Part shown: piece by piece, positions 29,392-39,306 of the stretch
How positions within the stretch are numbered: position 1 is the stretch's first letter
How the letters are laid out: every line of letters starts with the position of its first letter
NCBI GenBank assembly: GCA_003150235.1
Contig: QAMW01000025.1
Location: forward strand, 27,103 to 91,102
Source of the DNA: Bacteroidales bacterium
GTDB lineage: Bacteria; Bacteroidota; Bacteroidia; Bacteroidales; Muribaculaceae
Length of the DNA stretch: 64,000 nt
Reading direction: 5' to 3'
Notes under the pieces: generated by a model
Databases searched by the model: none
What the model was told of the DNA's origin: nothing
The model's input: only the letters and a program-made list of their open reading frames with translations
Translations under genes and position numbers: made by a program

Positions 29392-32382
29392 TTAGAAATC
29401 AAGCTGCAGACCGACGATAAACTGTCGGGTCGAGGGATAATACTGACGCGAGCCTTGTGCGCCGGGGGTAAGACCGTTCACCTGATATGTCGAGGGGTCC
29501 ACTCCGCTGAATTTTGTGATTGTAAACACATTTTTAACGGTTCCCGACACTCTTATCCGGTTAAGGAAGCGACAATTAGGCAACGGAAGCGTATAGCCCA
29601 GGGTGAGCATGTCAAGCTTGAAGTAATCACCTCTTTCAAGGAAGTAGTCGCTTACCACAGGGTTGGCGTCGGGGCTGATGTCAAAGTTCTTTCCGTAAGC
29701 CTTCTTCAATACGTTACCGGTGAAATTGCGTGTGCCGTAATAGAAATCATGGATATTAAAGATGTCATAATCAAATGCACCACGGAAGAAAAGCGCGAGG
29801 TCAAAATTGCGGTAACGGAAATTATGGCTCGTCGACATGGTGAACTTAGGCATGCCGTTGCCGACTACCTGACGGTCTTCATCAGATGCCTGCGTGGCAC
29901 GGATGATATCACCGTCTTTGTCATATACGAGCCATTCGCCCGAGCTGGTTATACCGGCATATTTCCACATATAGAAATTACCGAGCGACTTACCTTTCTC
30001 GATACGCTGCAGGCTGTAGAAGGGATAGGGATCGGAGGTATCACATACATTGTAGAAATCCTGCCCTACATATTCAGAGTTGCTGAAATCGACAAACTTG
30101 TTGCTCATCACCGTACCGATGACGTTGAAGCTATAAGAGAAATCCTTTGTGTTTACCGCGTTGAAATTCAAGTCAAACTCGAAACCGGTATTTTTCATCG
30201 TACCTACATTGACGAATGTCTCGTCGAAGAGATACGGGGGTACCGAAACCTTATAGTTGCCAAGCAAATCCTGCTGACGGCGGCTGAAATAGTTGAGTGA
30301 GCCGTAGAAACGGTTGTCAAACAACGAGAAGTCCACGCCGACATTCCAGTTTTTACCTTTCTCCCATTTCAGGTCAGGATTCACATTTTTGGATGGACCC
30401 CACACCTGATAATACTTCCCGTTGTAGAAATAATATCCGAAGCCTGTCATTGTGTTCAACGAAATGTAGCTGCCGAAATCCTGATTACCGGTAACACCGT
30501 AGTCGGCACGGATTTTTAAGTCATTAATCCATTCAGCACCTTTCATGAATGATTCTTCCGAGATACGCCAGCCGGCGGATACAGCCGGGAAGTTACCCCA
30601 TTTGTGGTTGGCTCCAAACTTTGACGACCCCTCGTGACGCAGAGAAGCGGTGACAAGATACTTGCCCATGAAGTCATAGCTTACACGACCGAAGAATGAT
30701 ATGAGCTTTGAGTCATTCTTACAGCTGCTCATAAGCACCTCACCCTCTTCCTTGGCAAGAGCGCCTGAACCGAGATTGTCGGCTCCGAGACCGTCGTTGG
30801 GGAAATCCTTGTTTTCAGCATAAAAATCGGAATATTGCGTGTATTGATAGGAATATCCTACCATAGCCTTGATATTATGCTTGTCAGCGATATGTGTGCT
30901 GTAGTTTGTGAGCCACTCAACTACATACTGGCGGTCTTTTGAATATTTCCTGCTTGCCTCGCCTTCATAACCGTTATTGATAGCGAGAGTGCTTGTGGAC
31001 GGACGGAACCATGAATCGTTGTTGCTGTACTGGTGGTCGGCAAACATCACTTGAGTCGAAAGGTTATGTATGCTCGTGCCGCCTTTCGCAAGAAGCGGGA
31101 GGAGATTCAGCTTGATTGTGCCGTCCCAATCAAGGAGCTTCGTGTCGGAATGGTTTTTCTCCAGTTTCTGAAGTTCGACCGGATTGCTTCCTACAACCTG
31201 TCCCTGAAAATTATAGTAACGGCTCGGATTTTCCGGATCCATCAGCGGAGTGGTAGGATTTGCCTCTATGGCGTTGCAGAACACACTCCAGTCGGCATTG
31301 TCACGGTATATTATACGCGGAGCTACGTTAAGGTTAATGGTAAACAACCCTCCTTTAGTGGTGTGCATCACCGATGCGCGCGCACCGTATTCCTCACGGT
31401 TGGAACGGAGATCAATACCGTTGGCATCGCGGTAATCGGCACTCACGCGATAATTGCTGCGATCGTTGCCTCCGCTCACTGTCAGGGTGTGCTGCATCGC
31501 GAATCCCGTGCGGGTAGCTTCGTCAAGCCAGTCGATGTTGCCGCCGAGGTCAACGCCACGGTCGCCCCAGCCAAGGCGCACATCACGATATTCCTGAGCA
31601 TTCATCATGTCAAGTTCTTTCACAATCTTGTCCCATGACAAGGTGGCTGAATAAGTCGTGTGGGTATTACCGTCCTTGCTGCCCTTTTTGGTCGTTACGA
31701 GAATTACACCGTTTGAACCGCGTGTTCCGTAGATTGCCGATGCCGCACCATCCTTAAGGATATCAAATGACGCGATATCGTTAGGATTTATATTGGTAAG
31801 ATTTCCACCCGGCACACCGTCAACCACAATCAGCGGACCGAGACCTGCCGAACGTGACGACACGCCACGTATCTGTATGCTCGCCTGATTGTTGGGGTCT
31901 CCGGCACCGGTATTAGTGATTGAAACGCCGGGCACCTTTCCCTGAATCATCATCGAGGGGTCAAGCGAGCTTACGGTAAGGAAGTCTTTTTCGCTTACAT
32001 GGGATATCGCCGAGGTAAGCTCCTTCTTATCCATTGTTCCGTAACCGATGACGACCACTTCATTAAGAAGTTCGGCATTTTCTTTCATCTCGACATTGAT
32101 TACGCTCCTGCCTTTGATTGCCTCCTCGACCGTCGAATAGCCGACATAAGAGAATTTGAGCTTACCTTTCGCATCGGCATCGATACTGAAATTACCGTCG
32201 ATATCGGTAGATACGCCTGTGCGGGTATCCGGCACTGTCACGCTCACCCCGATAAGAGGTTCACCTGAAGGATCCGTGACTGTTCCCGTGATGTTTATCT
32301 GCTGAGCCGATATCGTCTGATAACCGGTCATTAAAAACAGTGACAGGAACAGCGTCTGAATTTTTCTGTTACTTTTTGCCAT
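29392..32382 (-). CDS. SusC/RagA family TonB-dependent transporter (alpha-glucan PUL)
   Basis: The 996-residue protein has a signal peptide to about residue 27 (ISAQ). A CarboxypepD_reg-like domain follows (with GEPLIGVSVTVPDTRTGVSTDIDG), then LLNEVVVIGYGTMDKKELTSAI as TonB box and plug start, a plug with GVSSRSAGLGPLIVVDGVPGG, and a barrel ending in QFIVGLQLDF. It is the first gene of the susCDE-GH27-GH97-SusF operon and has its own promoter. Its distance from the other SusC in this window suggests independent acquisition rather than duplication. Confidence 0.96.
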   Translation of the reverse strand: MAKSNRKIQTLFLSLFLMTGYQTISAQQINITGTVTDPSGEPLIGVSVTVPDTRTGVSTDIDGNFSIDADAKGKLKFSYVGYSTVEEAIKGRSVINVEMKENAELLNEVVVIGYGTMDKKELTSAISHVSEKDFLTVSSLDPSMMIQGKVPGVSITNTGAGDPNNQASIQIRGVSSRSAGLGPLIVVDGVPGGNLTNINPNDIASFDILKDGAASAIYGTRGSNGVILVTTKKGSKDGNTHTTYSATLSWDKIVKELDMMNAQEYRDVRLGWGDRGVDLGGNIDWLDEATRTGFAMQHTLTVSGGNDRSNYRVSADYRDANGIDLRSNREEYGARASVMHTTKGGLFTINLNVAPRIIYRDNADWSVFCNAIEANPTTPLMDPENPSRYYNFQGQVVGSNPVELQKLEKNHSDTKLLDWDGTIKLNLLPLLAKGGTSIHNLSTQVMFADHQYSNNDSWFRPSTSTLAINNGYEGEASRKYSKDRQYVVEWLTNYSTHIADKHNIKAMVGYSYQYTQYSDFYAENKDFPNDGLGADNLGSGALAKEEGEVLMSSCKNDSKLISFFGRVSYDFMGKYLVTASLRHEGSSKFGANHKWGNFPAVSAGWRISEESFMKGAEWINDLKIRADYGVTGNQDFGSYISLNTMTGFGYYFYNGKYYQVWGPSKNVNPDLKWEKGKNWNVGVDFSLFDNRFYGSLNYFSRRQQDLLGNYKVSVPPYLFDETFVNVGTMKNTGFEFDLNFNAVNTKDFSYSFNVIGTVMSNKFVDFSNSEYVGQDFYNVCDTSDPYPFYSLQRIEKGKSLGNFYMWKYAGITSSGEWLVYDKDGDIIRATQASDEDRQVVGNGMPKFTMSTSHNFRYRNFDLALFFRGAFDYDIFNIHDFYYGTRNFTGNVLKKAYGKNFDISPDANPVVSDYFLERGDYFKLDMLTLGYTLPLPNCRFLNRIRVSGTVKNVFTITKFSGVDPSTYQVNGLTPGAQGSRQYYPSTRQFIVGLQLDF

Positions 32383-32435
32383 TGATATTATGATATTAAG
32401 ATTTCGTTCAGTAGTTGCGGTTAACTATCCTGTTG

Positions 32436-32466
32436 CAAATTTATATATAGTATCGAGCCTCAACAA
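32436..32466 (-). promoter_or_regulatory. Promoter for the alpha-glucan susC operon
   Basis: On the minus strand the -7 box TAAATTTG (32436-32443) is exact. TTG elements at 32461-32466 lie 17-20 bases upstream. The leader to susC is about 50 bases. Upstream, an inverted repeat GCCGGT/ACCGGC (32565-32570 and 32592-32597) may be a weak terminator for the regulator gene or a regulatory site. Confidence 0.6.
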
Positions 32467-32634
32467 CGGCACATATCGAAAATATAGTGTGTTTTATAAC
32501 TTATTTTCCTAACCGTCAGCCACATATCTCAGTAGACCATGAAGATTTAAGTAGTATATCTAAAGCCGGTTTCGACAAAAAAGACACTTTTACCGGCAAG
32601 ATTTATATGTTTAAATATCAAATTTATTACACTG

Positions 32635-34308
32635 CTACTCACCCTGGCGCCGTGATTTACCTATTTTCAATACTTCAGTATCAAGGGAATTTCTGTCGCC
32701 TCTCGCCTTGTTTCTTACCTTGGTCCGGTAATTATAAATGGTAGTGAGTGAATATCTCAGAAATTTGGCGATCTTGTCGCTGTCGGTAATGCCAAGCCGT
32801 ATCAAGGCATAAATGCGCAGCTCAGTATTAAGCGCGCCTTCCTTCTTCGGCAGAATCGCCTCTTCCGGTAACAGAAGGCTGTTAAATTCCTCGACAAATG
32901 TGGGAAACAGACTGAGGAAGGTCTTGTCAAACTGGTCGTAAAACGCTTTCAATTCATCATCGACCACAGTGGATGACTTCAACAGTGACTTTAACTCGCT
33001 TGTCTTACCGGAATTAACCAGTTTACCCATGGTCTTGCGGTAAGTGTCAAGTTTCTCTATGTAAGTAAGACACTGGTCCATATATCTTCCGATATAAACT
33101 TCCTTAAGTTCCGATATCTCGGCGATGGCGTTGTTGGCATCGGTAAGTTTTTCATTTGAGGCACGAAGCTCCTCGGTGAGCTTGTTCTGACGGTTGTACG
33201 CTTCCTCGACTTCCCTGCGCGCCTTGGCGATTTTCACCATCTGGCGACGCATATAGAAAAGCATCCCCACAAGCAACAATGCCATCACGGTGATTATGGC
33301 GATATAGCGTTCAAGCGACTTTTTCTGATTTCTGACTGTCTCCACATATATCCCGTTAATCATCGGATATGTGTCATTAAGTTCGATTATACGTTGCCGG
33401 GCATTACACTTTGCCGCATCCTCCACGGCGATGGTCATGAATTCATACGCCCTGTCGAGATCACCTTCCTCATAGAGCACCAGAGCAAGCTGGCGCAGTG
33501 AGATATATTCCCTGACCGACGATTTCAGGTCGGAGATCGCCGATATGAGCAGATTTTCCTTTTCCATTGCCTTGTCACCGGTCTTTTTATATGCCTCTGA
33601 CAAGGTCCAGGCACAAATAGCCTTCTCATGTTCCGACAAATCATTGCTTGCCATAAACGATTTCATGAGTTCAATCGCCTCACCCGGTGCACCGTTGACA
33701 TTCAGATAATCGGCTTTGGTTATCACATGTGCGAGCGATGCCGAATCGTTAACCGCCATTATGGAGTCACGGTAGGAATTAGTCAGATTAAAATATCTCC
33801 GTTTGTCGGAGGGGAAAGCAGCATAATCCGACATCCTGCCATAAACCGTGCGCTTTATATGAAAGTAATAGGGATGAAGATAGTCGGGAATATCCGCCGG
33901 GTTCAATGAATCAAGCAGCTGAAGACACTCATGATACATCCCCGTCGCGCCGAATATATTGGCACGGTTCAACCTTGCATGCATGATCATATTCCTGTCA
34001 CCGAGTTTTTCAGCTATCTTTTCCTGACGCAGACTCATGTTATATGCCGAATCAGTATTAAATGAATGGTATTCGTCATAAAGGTGCAATAACATGTCGA
34101 ATCGCGCCATGTCATCTTTTGCCGACAAATATTCGCGATGCAGCGCCGAAAGCCGTCCCTCTTTATTTTGCAGATAGGCACCGCGCCGGGCGATGACGCT
34201 ATCCAGCTGCTTCATAAGAGAATCGGTAGACGCTTTTCCCGATGCAAAAAGATAGCAGACCAAGAAAAGACAAAAAAGTAATATCGGTTTATTATTAGAT
34301 TCGGTCAT
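32635..34308 (-). CDS. SusR-like membrane-spanning regulator (DUF6377)
   Basis: I start this at the ATG at 34308 (MTESNNKPILL...), 557 residues. The upstream TTG at 34353 lies before a likely promoter box (34317-34324). A signal/TM segment comes first, then a TPR-like helical region (about 35-320) that is probably periplasmic. A TM helix at about 333-352 (YIAIITVMALLLVGMLFYM) and a coiled coil follow. The C-terminal DUF6377 domain has RYMDQCLTYIEKLDTYRK, LFPTFVEEFN and a DNA-binding end LNTELRIYALIRLGITDS...YSLTTIYNYRTKVRNKA. SusR of the starch system has this architecture and activates susC-type operons in response to alpha-glucan. It lies directly upstream of the susC promoter. Confidence 0.92.
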   Translation of the reverse strand: MTESNNKPILLFCLFLVCYLFASGKASTDSLMKQLDSVIARRGAYLQNKEGRLSALHREYLSAKDDMARFDMLLHLYDEYHSFNTDSAYNMSLRQEKIAEKLGDRNMIMHARLNRANIFGATGMYHECLQLLDSLNPADIPDYLHPYYFHIKRTVYGRMSDYAAFPSDKRRYFNLTNSYRDSIMAVNDSASLAHVITKADYLNVNGAPGEAIELMKSFMASNDLSEHEKAICAWTLSEAYKKTGDKAMEKENLLISAISDLKSSVREYISLRQLALVLYEEGDLDRAYEFMTIAVEDAAKCNARQRIIELNDTYPMINGIYVETVRNQKKSLERYIAIITVMALLLVGMLFYMRRQMVKIAKARREVEEAYNRQNKLTEELRASNEKLTDANNAIAEISELKEVYIGRYMDQCLTYIEKLDTYRKTMGKLVNSGKTSELKSLLKSSTVVDDELKAFYDQFDKTFLSLFPTFVEEFNSLLLPEEAILPKKEGALNTELRIYALIRLGITDSDKIAKFLRYSLTTIYNYRTKVRNKARGDRNSLDTEVLKIGKSRRQGE

Positions 34309-34393
34309 ACTAATTACAAATTTAAAAATAATTTTGTCAACAAAACAACGCAAACTGTTAAAATCGATAACAATATTTTATATCAACTAAAAA

Positions 34394-34435
34394 CGAATGA
34401 GACTGCATTCAAAAATTTTGATACAGCCTCATTTC
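34394..34435 (-). terminator. Terminator downstream of GH31
   Basis: An imperfect hairpin pairs CGAATGAG at the left with CTCATTTCG at the right, with an inner CTG/CAG and an AAAATTTT centre. It lies between the GH31 stop and the regulator promoter on the minus strand. Its TTTTGATACAGCCTC right arm resembles the terminator at 21493-21522. Confidence 0.6.
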
Positions 34436-34516
34436 GAAATCATCACAAAAGGTGACACTAATCTCTGAAAAAAATACTAATGTACTAATTTGATTACATC
34501 ATAAATAGATTTAGAA

Positions 34517-36862
34517 TTAATATACCACGGATACTTCGGTACGGGCAGTGCAGGATGTCTCCGGGACATCAACCGACAACATGCGGGTGGCGGCATCATA
34601 TCGCCATGCCGAGGCATCCACAGTGGTGCCGTTTATCGTCACCTTCCGGGGCTGCGTGGCATTATGGATATTTAAAGTCCATCGGCGGTTTTCGGGCAGA
34701 CCGGTTACAGTGCCTTCACGAGGCTCGATAACGTAAGTTTCTGTGTCGCCGGTCACAGTGTGATTAAAACGAGTGGTAGAATATACTGTAGCGTAGTCGC
34801 TGTTGTCGCCGCTATCTTCATACAGTGAACCGTTTCCATCGGAACCCGCTACGACGTTAAGAAGCAGCGAGGTCATTGGAGCGGTGACATTTTTAACCGT
34901 CGGAGCGTTGAACGGGATTACTGCGCCTGCTCTGAAGAAATATGGTATTTCATCGGCTTTGAAGTCCAGAGTCATGACACATGAACCTTCGATAAGCTCA
35001 TGGGTTGACATGCTCCACCATGCCCCTTCAGGAAACCATATCTCTTTTGAGCTGATTTTACCGTCGGGTGCGCCCTCGGTTATCGGGGCCACCAATATGT
35101 CATTACCGAAGAAATATTCACCTTCATATCGGTAAGCCTCTTCCTGACCGGGATATTCGTAATACAAGGGACGGCACATGCCGATACCGGTATCGTAGGT
35201 CTCGCGAGCCATAGTGTATATGTAAGGGAACAGGGCATAGCGTAGCTTCACGGCATCAAGCATATCGGGGAAATTAGGGAATTTCCATATGCGTCGCTCG
35301 ATTCGGTCGTCCTTGGTGGCATGGGTACGGAATATCGGTGTAAACACTCCGAACTGAATCCAGCGCAATACAAGTTCCGGGTCGTTCACGGTCTTCTCGT
35401 CAGTAAAGGCGTGACCGCCAAGATCATGCCCCCAATATGCGTAGCCTACATTGGAAGCGGTAGCCGTGAAATAAGGCTGAAAAGCGAGTGTAGGGAAGTT
35501 TATGAGAGCGTCGCCGGAGAAACCGATCTGATAGCGGTGACTGCCAAGCCCTCCCCAGCGATGGAATATCACGGGACGACGGTCGGGACGGTTTTTAACC
35601 ATGTCATTGTAAAATACATGATTGCACCAGAATGTCTGACCAAGACCTGACGTGTACGGACTGGTAAGATGCTGCTGCCAGTCAAGCCACCAGAAATCCA
35701 CACCTTCCGATTCATGGTCGCGTATCACATTTTTGAAAAATGACTTTGTGAAATCAGGGAAATCTAGACTCCATGCGATATTGCCGTTTTCATCATATTT
35801 ACCGCCAAGTTCTGATTTCATGGCATTGTAATATGCGGGCGACTCATGGCTGTTAACGCCGTCGGCGGGATGAAGATTAAGCGCAATCTTGAAATTTTTA
35901 TCATGAATCTCATCCAGTAGTTTTTCAGGCTCGGGGATAAGATTGGTGTTCCATGACCAGCCGGTCCAACCTCCTATGCCGGCAGAGGCGCTGTTGGCAT
36001 CGCCGTTCCAGTGCCAGTCCATATCAAGAATCATCACGTCGGCGGGTATGCCGTTGCTCTCAAGGTCAGCCATTATCTGACGGTAGTCATCCGAAGAATA
36101 AGAAGCGTATTTACTGTACCAGTACCCAAATACATAGGCGGGAGGCAACGGGATTTTTCCTGCTATCTTCGTAAAATCGGCTATTGCCTTTTTATATTCC
36201 CGGCCATACCCCATAAAATAAAGGTCGAGGGCATGGGAATCTTTTCTGTCGGTCCACCAGTCGTAACCGACCTCATCATTGGGTTCGAAAGCAAACGACC
36301 GGCTTCCGTCGGCGCGGGGAGCCGACCACGAATCATCAATCACAGCCCAGCCCGACCGGGAAATGAGACCATATTCAAGTTCGGCTCGTTTATTATCGCC
36401 ATTACTTCCATCAAGTGTTCGGCAAGTACCTTTCAAGTTCAAAGGGTCAGGTTTTCCGGGATACCACGTAACCGGTTTTCCGTCATGGTCCATTGTGATT
36501 GTCAGATTACGGGGCGATGCGGGGAGTGTTTTGGGATTAGTCCCCTTGCGGTATTTAAGATTCAGTTTATCGGTAGAAATGTAGAGATAGTCGTCATCTT
36601 CATTTTTAACAAACTGAGGCACACTGCTCATCTTGCGATTCTGCACCGTAAAAGTAGCACGATCCTCGAATACGCCCTTATCGCTGTATTCGATGCGCAC
36701 CATTTCAGGTGTAAGGATTGTAAAACGCGCATTGCCGGAAACAACAGTCGCTTCCGGTGATGCGACCGGACTCTGCGCTCTCAGCGAGAAAAGTGTCATG
36801 CCCATACACAGACTACAGGAAAGCCGGAAAAGGCTATTCCGTAAAAATGATGTTTTTTTCAT
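34517..36862 (-). CDS. GH31 alpha-glucosidase-type exported enzyme
   Basis: The 781-residue protein has a signal peptide (to about residue 29, LRAQ). An N-terminal beta-sandwich is followed by a (beta/alpha)8 barrel with Asp394 in DFWWLDWQQ as nucleophile and Asp451 in FSGDALINFP as acid/base, then proximal and distal C-terminal beta domains. The WWLDWQQ variant and its PUL setting recall the GH31 alpha-glucosidase of the Flavobacterium johnsoniae dextran locus, which also has GH97. The likely job is exo-hydrolysis of alpha-1,6- or alpha-1,4-linked gluco-oligosaccharides. It is a separate transcription unit, with its own promoter and terminator, upstream of the regulator. Confidence 0.9.
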   Translation of the reverse strand: MKKTSFLRNSLFRLSCSLCMGMTLFSLRAQSPVASPEATVVSGNARFTILTPEMVRIEYSDKGVFEDRATFTVQNRKMSSVPQFVKNEDDDYLYISTDKLNLKYRKGTNPKTLPASPRNLTITMDHDGKPVTWYPGKPDPLNLKGTCRTLDGSNGDNKRAELEYGLISRSGWAVIDDSWSAPRADGSRSFAFEPNDEVGYDWWTDRKDSHALDLYFMGYGREYKKAIADFTKIAGKIPLPPAYVFGYWYSKYASYSSDDYRQIMADLESNGIPADVMILDMDWHWNGDANSASAGIGGWTGWSWNTNLIPEPEKLLDEIHDKNFKIALNLHPADGVNSHESPAYYNAMKSELGGKYDENGNIAWSLDFPDFTKSFFKNVIRDHESEGVDFWWLDWQQHLTSPYTSGLGQTFWCNHVFYNDMVKNRPDRRPVIFHRWGGLGSHRYQIGFSGDALINFPTLAFQPYFTATASNVGYAYWGHDLGGHAFTDEKTVNDPELVLRWIQFGVFTPIFRTHATKDDRIERRIWKFPNFPDMLDAVKLRYALFPYIYTMARETYDTGIGMCRPLYYEYPGQEEAYRYEGEYFFGNDILVAPITEGAPDGKISSKEIWFPEGAWWSMSTHELIEGSCVMTLDFKADEIPYFFRAGAVIPFNAPTVKNVTAPMTSLLLNVVAGSDGNGSLYEDSGDNSDYATVYSTTRFNHTVTGDTETYVIEPREGTVTGLPENRRWTLNIHNATQPRKVTINGTTVDASAWRYDAATRMLSVDVPETSCTARTEVSVVY

Positions 36863-36943
36863 GTTATTTATGATGTTGATTTTGACATTAAAGCCCCGTT
36901 GCCTGACTCTATATATCCACCGATATTATGTGTCGATATATTG

Positions 36944-36974
36944 CAAAGTTAAAGGCGAGAGCGCGAGCAGTCAA
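36944..36974 (-). promoter_or_regulatory. Promoter for GH31
   Basis: The minus-strand -7 box TAACTTTG (36944-36951) is exact, and a TTG -33 element (36972-36974) lies 20 bases upstream. The leader is about 75 bases. Confidence 0.6.
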
Positions 36975-37085
36975 TCCCGGGTATCTAAAAAGTAGTGGGA
37001 CTTATCTTTATTGCTCTACAAATCAACAAAATAAATAAACGCCATCCATAGGTAAATGTAGCTAAAACCCAGTAATTACCGATGA

Positions 37086-37991
37086 CTAATTATAGCGGCG
37101 ACGGTAGTCAAGAGGGGTGCATCCGACTACTCTTTTGAAGGCGCGGGTAAAATATTGCGGATACTGATAGCCGAGGTAGTAGGCAATTTCGCTTATTGAC
37201 TGTGCGGCATCAAACAGACGCTCTTTTGCCACTTCCATTGTCTTACGCTGTATATATTCCTGTGCGGTCGTGCCGGTCTCCTTTTTTATCAGGTCGCCGA
37301 AATAATTTGCAGAGAGATGCAGCCTGTCGGCACACCATGCCACCGTGGGCGTACCGTATTCCTGAGCGTGTCCGGAAGTGAAATATCCGTCGAGGAGTTC
37401 CTCAAAACGGGTAAGCAGGTCTTTGTTTACTTTCTTGCGGGTGATAAACTGCCGGTCGTAAAATCGCAGGCAATAGTTCAGAAATAGCTCTATCGCCGAT
37501 GCTATTATCGTGTTGCTGTGTTTGTCACCGCCGAAATTTATCTCATCGTCAATCTTCCGCATGCAATCAATTATGGTGTCGCGCTCACGCTGTGAGAGAT
37601 GAAGCGCTTCATTGGTGGCATAAGAGAAAAATGTATAGTCCTTAATATGACGCCCGAGCGGGGTGCCGTGGAGCAGTTCGGGACTGAAATATAGACACCA
37701 GCCTTTAGCCTGATATGTCGAGCCGTCGGCGGGATGTCCGAACACCTGTCCGGGAGCCGTAAACACAAGGGTGTTGACCTGATAATCATATTCCTGTCGC
37801 CCATAGGTAAGATAATCGACACACATCACATCCTTGAGAAATATGACATACATCCCCATGTTTTTGCGACAGTTGGGGATAGGTCGTGTGACCTGTGAGC
37901 CTTCCAGCACATTGACATAAGGATGGCGCGTCGCGACACCCCAATGGTCGTTGTAATCTTTTACGGTAGGAATATTGACAATCTTGTCCAT
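37086..37991 (-). CDS. AraC-family transcriptional regulator
   Basis: The 301-residue cytoplasmic regulator has an N-terminal cupin-like sensor (about 25-185, with LVFTAPGQVFGHP and LYFSPELLHGTPLGRHI). The C-terminal double HTH (about 205-300) has WCADRLHLSANYFGDLIKK and a second helix pair ending in YPQYFTRAFKRVVGCTPLDYR. Such regulators in Bacteroidales often sit beside small oxidoreductase operons. It is divergent from the redox operon at 38141-40831, which it may control. Its sensor domain is homologous to the truncated gene across the intergenic region. Confidence 0.92.
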   Translation of the reverse strand: MDKIVNIPTVKDYNDHWGVATRHPYVNVLEGSQVTRPIPNCRKNMGMYVIFLKDVMCVDYLTYGRQEYDYQVNTLVFTAPGQVFGHPADGSTYQAKGWCLYFSPELLHGTPLGRHIKDYTFFSYATNEALHLSQRERDTIIDCMRKIDDEINFGGDKHSNTIIASAIELFLNYCLRFYDRQFITRKKVNKDLLTRFEELLDGYFTSGHAQEYGTPTVAWCADRLHLSANYFGDLIKKETGTTAQEYIQRKTMEVAKERLFDAAQSISEIAYYLGYQYPQYFTRAFKRVVGCTPLDYRRRYN

Positions 37992-38013
37992 GATACTGAT
38001 TATTTGTGTTTTG

Positions 38014-38043
38014 CAAATTTAAGCATAAATTGCCAACCGTCAA
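38014..38043 (-). promoter_or_regulatory. Promoter for the AraC regulator
   Basis: The -7 box TAAATTTG (38014-38021) is exact on the minus strand, and a TTG element (38041-38043) lies 19 bases upstream. Confidence 0.6.
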
Positions 38044-38108
38044 CGACTATCGGTAAAAGTGATAATCAAATCCGTAATGCGTATAAACCCATTGCCTGTA
38101 AGTCATAG

Positions 38109-38116
38109 TAATTTTG
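38109..38116 (+). promoter_or_regulatory. -7 box for the truncated AraC gene and redox operon
   Basis: TAATTTTG matches TAnnTTTG exactly. The expected transcript start is near 38123, about 18 bases before the ATG at 38141. No clear -33 element is seen, so activator dependence is possible. Confidence 0.45.
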
Positions 38117-38140
38117 CATCGAAGAAATCTCCATATCGAC

Positions 38141-38599
38141 ATGATGACCATTGATACATTCAACAGGCTTACCGGACAGGAAACTCTTCACCCTCTTGTA
38201 GGAATTGCCGACCTGACCGCCGACAGCCTTGACCATGACATAGACAGTCCTTGCAACTTCTACGCGCTACTCTGCAACGGGGAGAGACTCCGCCTCATAA
38301 TCCCCGGGGAAATCTTCAGGATACCGGCGGCAGTACATAAACGAGAATGCGGCTACACCGGTGTACTGTTTCACCCCGACTTGCTCTGTGACACTCCGCT
38401 CGAACGTGACATCAACAAATACCCATGTCGCTGCACCTGCCACAAGCCGCTATGTGACAGCGATAAAAATGCTATCTCAGGGTGCATATCGCTGATAGCT
38501 CATGAGCTGGAACACTCCATTGACCGCTATAGCAGCACAATCATTGTCTCGCAGATAGGGCTGCTCCTCAATTACTGTACCCGCATTTGCTGTAATTAA
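38141..38599 (+). pseudogene. AraC-family regulator remnant: sensor domain only, HTH missing
   Basis: The frame from ATG 38141 gives about 152 residues. They match only the N-terminal sensor domain of AraC-type regulators. Compare VLFHPDLLCDTPLERDINKYP with YFSPELLHGTPLGRHIKDYT in the intact neighbour, and SSTIIVSQIGLLLNYCTR with SNTIIASAIELFLNYCLR. The frame stops exactly where the linker to the DNA-binding domain should start, and no HTH is coded downstream in any frame before the next gene, 17 bases on. It still has an intact -7 box and open frame. It may therefore be expressed as a sensor-only fragment, or be a decaying gene. Confidence 0.75.
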
Positions 38600-38616
38600 T
38601 ATAAACTTTCAACGAC

Positions 38617-39306
38617 ATGAAATACCGACATGTAATCGCCGCACTTGCCATGATGCTTTCTGCATTTTACGGCGGAATAAAAGCCGATGAGCTTTCATCA
38701 CTGTCACCGCGACAGAAAGCAATCACCGAAATCGCATCGCTGACCGCGAAGACCGACTTACAGGCGCTCACCGTGTTGCTTGACCAAGTGCTTGACAGCA
38801 CCCTGACCGTCAATGAAGCAAAGGAGGTAATGGTACACTCCTACGCTTATTGCGGTTTTCCGAAAGCTCTGCGCGGACTGCAGACACTCGTGGAAGTAAT
38901 CGATAGCCGTACTGCTGCCGGGAAACCGGTGGTCATGGGACGGGAGGCATCGCCGATTGACGACACGCGGAGTAAATATGAACGCGGACGCGCCATTCTT
39001 TCAGAAATATCGGGAATGCTGACCGATGCGCCCAAGGCGCCTTACGCAGTGCTTTCACCGGAGGTGGAAGTGTTTCTGAAAGAGCACCTTTTCTGCGACC
39101 TGTTTGAGCGCGATGTGCTCACCTACGCCGAGCGGGAACTTGCCACAGTCGCAGTGATTGCATCATTAGGTAAAGGGGTGGAACCTATGTTACGCTCACA
39201 TTCAGGAATCGCGAAAAGACTCGGAGCGAGCGACACCCAGATTGAAGAAATAATCATATTTGCAAATAAACCCCAAACCGCAACCGCCAAAACTACACGA
39301 CAATGA
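38617..39306 (+). CDS. Exported carboxymuconolactone decarboxylase family protein
   Basis: The 229-residue protein has a signal peptide (to about residue 23, GIKA). Two CMD/AhpD-like helical repeats follow: the first with KEVMVHSYAYCGFPKALRGL (Cys83 region), the second with LFCDLFERD and RELATVAVIASLG. The usual CxxC of AhpD peroxidase partners is not present; only single cysteines occur in each half. In Bacteroidota such proteins are encoded with flavodoxins and FMN reductases, as here, and are thought to act in redox detoxification. The stop overlaps the next start by four bases, so the three genes are translationally coupled. Confidence 0.85.
   Translation: MKYRHVIAALAMMLSAFYGGIKADELSSLSPRQKAITEIASLTAKTDLQALTVLLDQVLDSTLTVNEAKEVMVHSYAYCGFPKALRGLQTLVEVIDSRTAAGKPVVMGREASPIDDTRSKYERGRAILSEISGMLTDAPKAPYAVLSPEVEVFLKEHLFCDLFERDVLTYAERELATVAVIASLGKGVEPMLRSHSGIAKRLGASDTQIEEIIIFANKPQTATAKTTRQ

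Noticed and set aside
34309..34353. Extended start of the SusR-like regulator at 34353
   Set aside because: The codon there is TTG, and a -7 box lies between it and the ATG at 34308, so I used the ATG.
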